In this document: one piece after another, positions 41,165 to 50,900 of the stretch
Numbering within the stretch: position 1 is the first letter of the stretch
Layout: the number at the start of each line of letters is the position of its first letter
Source of the DNA: Bedellia somnulentella
Taxonomy: Eukaryota; Arthropoda; Insecta; Lepidoptera; Bedelliidae
Direction of reading: 5' to 3'
Assembly: GCA_963576735.1 (NCBI GenBank)
Contig: OY755182.1
Coordinates: 1,178,001-1,242,000, forward strand
Length of the DNA: 64,000 bases
Notes under the pieces: generated by a model
What the model saw: the letters and a program-made list of their open reading frames with translations, nothing else
Told to the model about the DNA's origin: nothing
The model's database searches: none
Program-made: the position numbers and the translations under genes

Positions 41165-41260
41165 ATTATAAAATGTTCATAAGGTTCGCCAGGATCAAAA
41201 GTGGCGAGCGGAAGTCTATGCCTACCCTATTCTAGTAGAAAACAACGGCGTGAATAATCA
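41165..41260 (+). repeat. LINE 3'-end fragment
   Basis: GTTCGCCAGGATCAAAAGTGG, then GTCTATGCCTACCC and AACGGCGTGAATAATC. Degraded. Confidence 0.45.
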
Positions 41261-41539
41261 CCTATACAGGTATGAATTGTATATTTATCCAAATATTACT
41301 TCTCATTTAATAATTATTGTTCTAAAACCAAAATATTTATCTTGAAATAAAATAACCGAAAATCACCATAAAACAAATATTTCTACGTTGGACTCTATTG
41401 TTTGGAGATATTTTTTGTAGGACAAAAACCTGCGAGCTATAGATAGCGCCGAGCTACTTGGAGTCAACAGAAAAATATGGTTCTCATTGAGGTAGGCAGA
41501 AATTATCGATCCCCACTTTATATTATCTTGGCTTTTGTT

Positions 41540-41705
41540 TACATACATACGTATATTCACTGTCATAAATCACAAAAAGAGGTAGCCAGAGCTTCAGAGC
41601 TCGGAACTCCTGAACCACATTTGGAAGTTGATAGGAGAGAAGATGGTAGAAATAAAGTATCTTTGGTGATACCGCATAGCCCAAAAATCACCTAAGAAAG
41701 CCCCA
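41540..41705 (-). repeat. SINE-A copy 36 (diverged, head lost)
   Basis: CATACATACGTATATTCACTG, then AGGTAGCCAGAGCTTCAG and GAAGATGGTAGAAATAAAG. Confidence 0.6.
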
Positions 41706-41978
41706 AGTAGATTAGCTGGAACTGAAGTTAAAAGCTTACTTAATTTTTTTGTGAAATCTATATGAGATGAAAATTATTAAAATTAGAATTACGAGTATGT
41801 ATGTGTTATGGCAAAAGTTGAAATAAAACACGAATAATTAATTTCAATAATGATTTTTATTCTGGAGCTATTGATGTTCACTAAGCTGATACAATTCTTA
41901 AATATAATAACATTTTAATATTCCTAGTAGTATGCATTAATTAGAGTTCTAGCTATTAAATGTAATATAATGAAGAAT

Positions 41979-42304
41979 TAAGGCTAACGCACACACAATG
42001 CGATTTTGGTAAAAGCATTCACAGAGTCTTCGACTATCACAGCGCACACTTACAAAACATTAATCACATATCTGTCTCCATCTGCAGTCACTCTACAAAT
42101 GTCTTATCAAATGCTATCACCAATTTACTTTGGTTTTTGCCAAATAACTACCATGTTTCATCTCACATATTTGCTTTAGATGTTGACAGATCTGTATTTA
42201 AAGTTTTACAAAATATTTATCTAAACAGATGTTTACAATTTCTAAGTTATTCGTTAAATAATCACCACCGCAATTCCACCGCACAATGTGTGCATTAGGC
42301 TTTA
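41979..42304. repeat. MITE-6, terminal inverted repeats
   Basis: TAAGGCTAACGCACACACAA at the left and its near-inverse (CAATGTGTGCATTAGGCTTTA) at the right, about 24 bp with four or five mismatches. The non-coding interior is about 280 bp. Confidence 0.6.
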
Positions 42305-42419
42305 GGCGAAACCAGTGATCTCGAGTTTCCTGTGTATTAGACACTATATTTCAATATCATCACTTGATTTGTGTTCGAGATTCGTTTATGGTCTATTTTT
42401 GAAGCTGTGTTATAATAAA

Positions 42420-42783
42420 CATAACATAAACATAAACGTTCACGCCGAATATCCCCGAAGGGGTTGGCAGAGGTACTAATACTTCTGAACATCACGTGAC
42501 TTTGTCACCTGGTGTTCAGAGTACCCACGTTTTGCATGGACAGTGTACTCACGTGATAGGGGGCAGGCCTATCGCCGTTTTGTACGAATACACTGTCACA
42601 TGACTAAGTACAACTCAGCCATGTGGGTTTCCTCACGATGTTTTCCCTCACCGTTAACAACCATGATAAATTAACCACACATATGTCTTTAGAAAAGACA
42701 AATTGGTGTAGGCCCGACCCAGGATTTGAACACTAGTCGTTTGCACGATAACCGAGTGTTCTACCCACTGGGCTATCACGGTT
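42420..42783 (-). repeat. SINE-B copy 9 with target-site duplication
   Basis: GTTATAATAAA at 42409-42419 and 42784-42794 brackets a complete, intact element. Confidence 0.92.
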
Positions 42784-42954
42784 GTTATAATAAAATGTAT
42801 GCATAATATATAAATATAATCTGTTATATCCACAGATCAAATTAGCCTTTAGAAAAGTACTGTATGTAACTTGTAGTAAGGGACACCAATGCGTCGATAT
42901 ATTTAATACCAACCAGCATATGAATAACGTTGTAGACTAAGAAGCAAACGTTAA

Positions 42955-43050
42955 TATTAATCATATAAATTAGTGCCCTCTCTGAGATTCGAATCCACAA
43001 CTTGCAGACCCAGAAGCGAATCACCTACGTCCTAGTCCAGGGTCGTCGGC
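42955..43050 (-). repeat. tRNA-like SINE head
   Basis: Minus strand B box GTGGATTCGAATCTCAGAG and an upstream A-box-like ATTCGCTTCTGGGTC. Single copy in the window. Confidence 0.35.
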
Positions 43051-43107
43051 GTGGTTATATTTGATTGAATCACTTTCAACACAACAAAGTTATGCCACCC
43101 TATAAAC

Positions 43108-43200
43108 ATATAATAATAATAATAAAATACTTTATTGAGTAGATAAAGCCTAATACATGTGAGAGACCACTATTTGTACATATATAAGAAATATATAGTG
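43108..43200 (-). repeat. LINE tail, reverse orientation
   Basis: ATAATAATAATAAAATACTTT then ATTGAGTAGATAAAGCCTAA, the usual reverse-complement end of a CR1/L2-like LINE. Confidence 0.5.
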
Positions 43201-46120
43201 TCGGTTCGTACTGAGTGAGGCTATTAGTTTACACATATTTATTTATCTTTAGCACATATAATAGACCTAGATCTGTGCTATAGGTACTAAATAAAAATTG
43301 CCAAGTGACAAATTGCCAATATGGATCGGATAACAGATCAGATATCAAACTATACTGTCTAACACATAAGACTCGATATTGCTGCAAAGACATTTATCTT
43401 AAACTCCTTAGAAGTAATTATATACTTTAAGTATACTACTTCAGGAAGGTTAAGGTTAATAGACATGCATATTTCATTCACTGGTTATTTTAGGAATTCT
43501 GCCTACACTTTCAGTCAATCGCGCAAGCTAATATTCATACCGATGCTCAGTTCTATAAAATATATAGAAAAAAGTTTGTACAAAATAATCTAAATTATGG
43601 ACTACATTTGGATAGGGAGACTCTTGATTTGAGTAGAAATGCATATAATTAAAAGCATTAACGATAAATACACTCACATAATAGAAACTGCTTTGGAGCT
43701 ACTGTATAGCTACATAAAAAGAATTCAAATTATTATTCCAGCTATACAGAGTTCCAATCATATCAAAACTAATATAAAAAAAATCATAAGCATCGGTTGT
43801 ACAAATATGCTTTTTTTGCAATGGATTTTCCTAAAAATAGCTTTCTTTAGTACATATACTGTTTGTAGTATAATGACGATGGTACTCATATTAAAAAAAA
43901 AGGTTTACAACGAAGTACTGCTAAATGATTTCTGTGCAGAAAATTTCACTTGATTATTTAGATGATGAAAGCTTATTTAGGAAAATCCTTTGATTCCCTG
44001 TCTTACTCCATCCACAACTATAATAAAGCGATAAAAACATATTGTGCTCACATCAACCCGACACACATTTTAACATATACAATTTAATATATTTTATATA
44101 ATAATACAACTACACGAAAATTATCAATCAATCACAATCGTTCTGTATCCACACAAAAATATATATGAGGCGTTAAATATATATTATATTTACGTTTCAT
44201 TTTACGTCGTTTTATTTTTACTATAAATTGTGCAAGTGCATTCAGGATTATTTGAAATGTTCATTTCTCTGAAAAGATATTTTATTTGAAATATTTTTGT
44301 AAATATATTCGTCTAAGTTTTACCAATCTCAACATTTTTTCCATCTATGTCTTTAGTATTTTGAGATTTCGCTTCATATATTTACAAAAACTATTCCATT
44401 GAGTTGTTAGCAAACAAAGCCTCTTATTTCTATAGATGACTTAAAATTAATTGACTCAAAACTGTACCTGATATTTTTGTTGAATATCATTGTTAAAGGA
44501 AACAGTATGAATTGGATTGAAAGCTCGTTCAAACAGCTTATTTCTAAGATGGTTTAAATGTCGTTTATCACATTCGCTCAATATCATTCGAACATAGTTT
44601 ATAATTACGTTTTCATTACATCTACAAAAACTTTCAAAAACACACAACCATCCACACTTTTATCTATTAAAAGAGCTTAATAAAAGCTACTTAAATAGAA
44701 TTATTGCATGTGTGATTCTGCATATTTGATAATTTTAAATAAATATTATTAAAATGAGTTAAGTTTTCGATTACCTTCAATTATGTACCAATATGTCTGA
44801 GTACCAGTTCAAAGGGTTTTCACAATAAGGTTCGAAAACGTAACTCACGCTTAATATTTTTCTTTTTATGATTACTAAGATAAATAATAGAATTGATGAT
44901 TTCAAAATTCTAGGACACAAATCGCAACTCTTTGAGTCGCCGGACTAGATTAGAAGCAAACATAACACCAAAATATATATTTAAATAATATGTATCAATT
45001 ACAACACACATTATATAATATCAAATAACTTGAGTTAAATTTCCTAGTTCAACTCACGGTGTGTCGTAAAATGTTAGTAATTTCCCGTAATAACACGCCG
45101 TGGTGACCTTGAATTAAAGTTTTAACATGCAAAATAGCTTAAAACCAACAATATTGATTAGAATTCTGGTGTAATGATAAATGGTTTTACTAAGTAACAC
45201 ATTAATAAATCGGTGTTTTTAAGCTCTATTCTGGTTTAGGCTCGTATTTTGATAGAACGATAATAATTTTCTGTTTTAATTATTTTGTCAATGAATCTAC
45301 TAACTTTGTTCATTTTTTTTATTAAAAAATCTTACCTATGGCGCGGAAAGTTTTTGTTTAAATTTAGTATTTTAGATTGAAGAAACAAGGTGCTTAATAT
45401 GAAGCAGTACAAACTTCAACAAATTATTATCGTTTTATCAAAAAACATATATATATTTATGATCTATAACAATTTATAGTCAACATTATTAAAGCACAGA
45501 GGGCTCAGATTTTTAATTAATTTAAAAACAATGTTAAAATAAATAAATCTTTAGAAGACTTTATCTTACCGCTATCTTTTTTCTTTATCAAAGAATATAA
45601 TTCAATATTGTTTGACTAAAATAAATGTCGGTTCTAGCCCAGTAATGTTAATTACGTCCAAGCTAACAAAATACGTAAAAAGCTATTACGTATAAAATCT
45701 TCAGTGGACTTTAATGGCAAAATAATGTATATTTAGATTTGTCGTAAATGCTTCGAAAGCGGTCAAAATTTCGGCTAAATAAAATGGACTGTGTTGGCTA
45801 AAATGTGTATAAAAAGCACTACCATATCTTGTAAAAGATGAGATTCAAAAATATCTTTTAGTAATATATTTATTTAATTATGGCATTTGCGAAGCTACAG
45901 TAAGGAGCTCCAATGGTAAAGATGGCATATGTGTTGAATACAACAGACCCTACAAATGCATACAATCTTTCAATTAATAAAAACACCCGTTTTCAAAAAT
46001 ATTTGAAAATGCATTATTGCAAAACAGACGTTTTACTTCCTTATACAATATTATGTCATAACTTTAAAGTTTGAATAATAAAACTAATAAATTTTATTGA
46101 TCGGAGTAAAAAGAGTCAAA

Positions 46121-46255
46121 ATGGAGACCTTTAATATGTTAATAATTATTCTAGTTATTTTATTGCCATTTTTATCATTGGAGCTATTCAAAAAAATATC
46201 AGAAAAAAATGGACGTTATACTTTAGGTCGATCGGATATTGACTTGTATGGATGA
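46121..46255 (+). CDS. Candidate 44-aa membrane microprotein
   Basis: Short ORF with a favourable start context (AGTCAAAATGG). It codes METFNMLIIILVILLPFLSL, then ELFKKISEKNGRYTLGRSDI and DLYG, ending at TGA 46253-46255. The first half is a plausible membrane anchor and the second half is basic/polar. It lies on the strand opposite futsch, 134 nt beyond the futsch stop, within sequence that may be futsch 3' UTR. AT-rich DNA produces hydrophobic ORFs by chance, so this is only a candidate. Confidence 0.2.
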   Translation: METFNMLIIILVILLPFLSLELFKKISEKNGRYTLGRSDIDLYG

Positions 46256-46352
46256 GATAAGGATTCTGATTGGGGTTTTCATCAGCTTTCATACGTTCTC
46301 AAGATCTATTTGTCAGTTTGTGTATATTATGTTGACTTGTTTGTTTAATTCA

Positions 46353-46358
46353 TTTATT
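46353..46358 (-). promoter_or_regulatory. Possible proximal poly(A) signal of futsch
   Basis: AATAAA on the minus strand, 31 nt after the futsch stop codon. A neuronal gene of this kind usually has a longer 3' UTR, so this would at most be a proximal site. Confidence 0.2.
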
Positions 46359-46388
46359 CGATGAGAAAGCCACAAATAGTCCTGACAC

Positions 46389-46558
46389 CTAGAACTCGAG
46401 TCGGTAAGCGGCACACGATGTCTCGTGATCTTGCAAGTTGATGGTGCACCTCGATGCAGACGGAGAGAGGTCGATTTTGTATTTCTCTAAAGCTTCTTCG
46501 TTCTCTGCTACCCAGTAGCCGAGAACGTCAGTGTCGTATGTAGGAATTATCGTTACTT
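46389..46558 (-). CDS. futsch: futsch terminal exon: end of the MAP1 light-chain domain
   Basis: Minus strand, 170 nt. Acceptor AG at 46560-46559 after a TTCTTTTATTACAG tract; stop TAG at 46391-46389. Joined to the large exon the split codon becomes Glu and the protein reads WEDKDL-EVTIIPTYDTDVLGYW, then VAENEEALEKYKIDLSPSAS and RCTINLQDHETSCAAYRLEF. This is the strongly conserved C-terminus of MAP1-family proteins, which in vertebrate MAP1A/B light chains binds F-actin. Phase (1 to 1) and sequence both confirm the junction. Confidence 0.92.
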
Positions 46559-47364
46559 CTGTAATAAAAGAACATATTTAATATAATTGAGTGCATTTTT
46601 TTGTAATATTAAACCTATTTTGGTGGAATAATGCAAGACGAATCACCTAAGTAATTTTGTGTTTCCTAGGGCATGTTAAGCTGTTGGTTTCGGCTACTAT
46701 CACGGTATTACGCATTAGTCTGCTCACCTACACTGAAACAGCCGGGTAGACATGACCTAATCACCGTATTCATGGTAGGCTCGAGCCAATAAGACGAAAT
46801 ATATACGGGCTGCAATAATAGCTAAATGATTTAATAAGCATAGTGCCGTCTGTGAGTACTGGCAGATATCAAAGGTAAGGTAAAATGTGAGTTTCAAGCA
46901 GTAAGTATACGATTAAACTTTAATTAATACTACACATATATACGCCATAAAAAAGCTTTATCGAGAACATGAAAACGACTAATGTAGCATAAAATTACTT
47001 ATATAGCAGGTATAAATTTTAACAAATTCCATGACGTGTTATTTTATCCTCAAGAAGTTATACGTCTCTGTCTAGTCTAATAGAAACAAATGGCGAGGGT
47101 ACGTAAGTCACTGTGCGTTCATTCAGAGGAATTAACTAAGCATAGCTCAATATCCAATAAATAAAATAAGATCAAAGCCTGTGATACCAAAAAGGGAAAG
47201 CCACCACTTCAGTTTAGTATTTCTTTGCTGCTCTTGGTGAAACAGGAAATCATGGAAAAGGCATTAAAATTGCACGCTGATAGATATTCAACTAAACTAG
47301 AATCACTCACTTAAAAACCTGAAACCCTTTTTATGACAGATTTTTATTTTACCAGGAGGACGGA

Positions 47365-47460
47365 AGTGCTATTACATATACTCACGCTATTATTTCCCAT
47401 TTACGTAGGCAGAGACTATTGATTGCCACTTAGTACTGTCAAACCTCTCTAGCATTATTG
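47365..47460 (-). repeat. LINE 3'-end fragment
   Basis: Minus strand GAGAGGTTTGACAGTACTAAG, then TCTCTGCCTACGTAAATGGG and AGCGTGAGTATATG. Confidence 0.5.
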
Positions 47461-47504
47461 TTACATTGAATTGCATATATATATGCATATGGTATGGTAT
47501 AGCA

Positions 47505-47860
47505 ACCGTGATAGCCCAGTGGGTAGAACACTCGGTTATCGTGCAAACGACTAGTGTTCAAATCCTGGGTCGGGCCTACACCAATTTGTCTTATCTAAAG
47601 TCATATGTGTGGTTAATTTATCATGGTTGTTAACGGTGAGGGAAAACATCGTGAGGAAACCCACATGGCTGAATTGTACTTAGTCATGTGACAGTGTATT
47701 CGTACAAAACGGCGATAGGCCTGCCCCCTATCACGTGAGTACACTGTCTAAGCAAAACGTGGGTACCTTCTCTGGACACTAGATGGCGCTTGCCATGTGA
47801 GTTCAGAAGTATTGGTACCTCTGCCAACCCCTTCGGGGATAAACGGCGTGAACGTTTATG
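47505..47860 (+). repeat. SINE-B copy 10
   Basis: Complete copy: GCAACCGTGATAGCCCAGTG head, B box GTTCAAATCCTGGG, 3' end CCCCTTCGGGGATAAACGGC, then TTATG-type tail. GGTAT(G/T)GTA flanks it, a possible target-site duplication. It carries the same head variant as copies 8 and 9. Confidence 0.88.
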
Positions 47861-47918
47861 TTATGTATGTTTATGTGAATTGGTATTGTAAATGTTAATA
47901 ATAATAATAAGTTATTAC

Positions 47919-50900
47919 CTAGATCCTTGTCTTCCCATGTTTTTTTGGCATCTAATAAAGCATTATATATTTCTTTAGACGGTTCAGTTCCAGAAAAAAC
48001 ATAATAACGTGCTCTGACTCTTTTGAAAAATTCTATTGCTGCATAATAGGAGTTTCCATGATGCGGAACATATGTTAGTTCTAAGTAAGTCGGCGATGGA
48101 GCTTTGTTTTTGCTTGGGGATTCACTACTTTTGCGGGCTTCTTTACTTTTCTCCTGATTTAGTTTATTCTTGTGTACGGTAAGGTTTTGCTTTTTTGGAG
48201 TACTTTTTCCATCTTGGGTTTGACTTGGCAATATTGGACTTGGCAATCCAAGAGGTTTCCCCCATGACTCTATAGGATCTTTATCAGATGATTCTTTTGA
48301 ACTTTTAATAGACTTTTCACATTTATCAGAAGTCTCCTTAACTTTGTTCGAAGAGTCCGTTTGTTTTTTCAATATTGGATCTTGAAGTAATATAGTACTT
48401 TCTGTAATTTGTTGATGAGCTGAACTAGATTGTTCGTCAAATTCATACTTCGATGTTACTTGTGACATGACATCATGCCCGCTGACTTTTTTATGTTCTT
48501 CAATTGCTTTTTCAAAATGATCGTCTGCTTCTTTCAGAAATGTTGCATCAGAGTATTTAAATGGTACTGATTCAGATTTCAGAAAATCTTCTGTTTGCTT
48601 TGTAATTGAACTTTTTGAAAGAGTTTCACCTTCATTTGTTTCTTTACTGAAAGTATCAGCTCCCGGAAGCGTACCATATATGGACGATGACATAAGATCG
48701 CGATGTGTAGATAAAATTTCCCCTGTGGTTTCTTTTAATTTTGAATCCATTTCAAAACTTACATTTGATCTGGGTGATTGCGCAATTTGAGACTTAGTGC
48801 TACTTGAACTATCCACACAGTCTTCGTCGCTTAAGCAAATTTCAGAACTCTCAGAAACACAGATTTGTGAAGGTTTTATGCCGTCATAAATTAAACCTGA
48901 ATGCAATGAAGCAGTACAATTATCTAGTTCATCGCTTAAGGAGGAAATATTTTTAACATGACCATTATTTTGGAAAGTCGTTTTATACAAATCCTGGTTG
49001 GCACCTGTATTGCTATCTATTTCTTTCCGATTCTCGTGAGGTAGTTTTTCAATTTCATCTAACTCTTCTGGCGATAAATCTATTATACCTAAACCAATAG
49101 GTAAATAAGTGACATGAGTCTTTGATTCCTTCGAACTTTCTACTGTACCATCTTTTTTCAAATATTCCGTCAGAATTTCAGTCGTAAATTTGATGGCTGC
49201 TTCATTTGTCATATTATTTTTGTATTCTTCTTTTTTGGCATCTGTTGTTATAATTTGAACTATCTCCTCATCATTTTTAATTACATTAATTGTTTTTTTA
49301 TCTGTCTTAAATTTGACTTTTCCTGTGGGTTCAAAACATTGCAATGCTTTTTGTATATTACTTTCTGTTGCGCTTTGTGATTCGGATAAAGATATTTTAA
49401 TATCTTTGGTGGTTTCCCTCGTCCCATTTGGGTATTCATCTGTAGTAATAGTTTCAATAGTTGTTCTTATTCGTTTAATATTTTCATTTTCACTTTTTAA
49501 AGTTTCATTCTTGGTTTTGGTAATTATAGTTCTATTTACAATTCCTGCATCTTTTTCAATACGCATTTGTTCAGTATCAATATGCTCTTGAACATCTTCT
49601 ACAACATCAGAAGATTCTTCTAGTAATGGTGATGATTCATATTCTTTTTGTTTTGTCACCGATGGCATGTTTGCGATTGCTACCTTTTCAAACTTTTTTG
49701 TTATCACAGACCCATTTTCATGTTCATCTTCAATTTTGGTTTTGGTGGTGGTTTTTATTTTTTTTAGCATTTTACACTTATCTTCGTATTCCTCTTTTAC
49801 AATTGTTATTGTAGTTTTTCTAGTAATATTTTTACCATCTTCCGTAATTAATTCAGTTTGCGATGTGGATTCGATTTGAGGTTCGTTTACTAATTTATAG
49901 CCTTCTAAATTTTCCTGATAATTTTGAAGGCCATAATCTGCTATTGAATATTTTGTGTTTTTGGTTATTTCTGTGACTCCACTTGGGAGTTTAGTTTCCG
50001 TCTGAGTTTCAATCGTTGTCTTTATTTTTTTCTTTGAACCATCGCTATTCTTAAGGATTTCTTTAGTCGTTACTGTTGTGATTATTTGTTCAACTTCTGT
50101 TCCATCTCTTGATGTATACTTTTTTTCTGTTTCGGTGTCTACTGTTTTATCTTCCACAATCGGAAAATCATTTAATTCGATCATTATAGTGTTATCTTGA
50201 ATATCACTTATAGATGTGTGAGTATCAACAACTGTATGTCCTGAACCATCAGGATAAATGTCTGTTGTTGTTACTGTAGTGACAATTTTCTCCTTCTTTG
50301 GTATCTTGAGACTATCGCAATATCTAGTTTTCACAACTTGAGTCCGGCGAGTTCTTTTAATTCGTACATCATTATCAGTTATTTCTTCTTCACTTACAGA
50401 TTCACTTTGCTCAGGCTCATCATGTGTTACAAGATTATCTAAGACAGTTATTAATTCACAGCTACTTTCATCTAGAGAATCGCGGATTTCTTCTGTTTGT
50501 TCTGTATGTTCAACGGATTTGTCCAAAGATTCGAATTCATTCTCATATTTTTTTTTTGTTTCTGCAAATCCCTTAGATTCTAAATTAATTTCGGGTAAGT
50601 GGAAATCTTCAATGCTGATATTAGTTTCCGTTTTAGTTTTGCTGGACCCATCGGGATATGTGTCTGTAGTAACAATAGTTTTATGAGTTTTAAGTTTTTG
50701 TGAATTTTCACTTTGATACCTTATTTCAATTACTTCAGTTTCAATTTGTCTATTTACCTTGACATTATTTTCGAATAATTCGAGGCTTTCTGTGAAAAAT
50801 GTCTTCTTAGGATCTTCCACGATAGTGTATGACTTTAAAATTTCGTCAATATCTTGACTAGAATCTTCTTCAAACAGATCCTCAGACTTTGTGTCTACTT

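Larger units (their letters stand above)
39501..46388. other. Convergent intergenic region and 3' UTRs
   Basis: Left part (39.5-43.2 kb) holds two MITE-2, SINE-A fragments, two SINE-B, MITE-6 and a LINE tail. The right part (about 43.2-46.4 kb) is AT-rich with almost no recognisable repeat. The latter could include a long 3' UTR of futsch, read on the minus strand. I see no coding exon except the small candidate at 46121. Confidence 0.5.
46559..47918 (-). other. Last intron of futsch (1.36 kb)
   Basis: Minus-strand intron from donor GTAATA (47918) to acceptor at 46559. Contains a LINE 3'-end fragment (about 47365-47460) and SINE-B copy 10. The remaining sequence is AT-rich. Confidence 0.8.

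Noticed and set aside
43639..43953. 104-codon open frame
   Set aside because: AT-rich, Ile/Lys-heavy, no homology, no splice context; expected by chance in this sequence.
47803..47918. Continuation of the futsch frame past 47919
   Set aside because: Reads through the donor GTAATA into intron and SINE-B (GNNLLLLLTF…). The real protein continues in the exon at 46389-46558.
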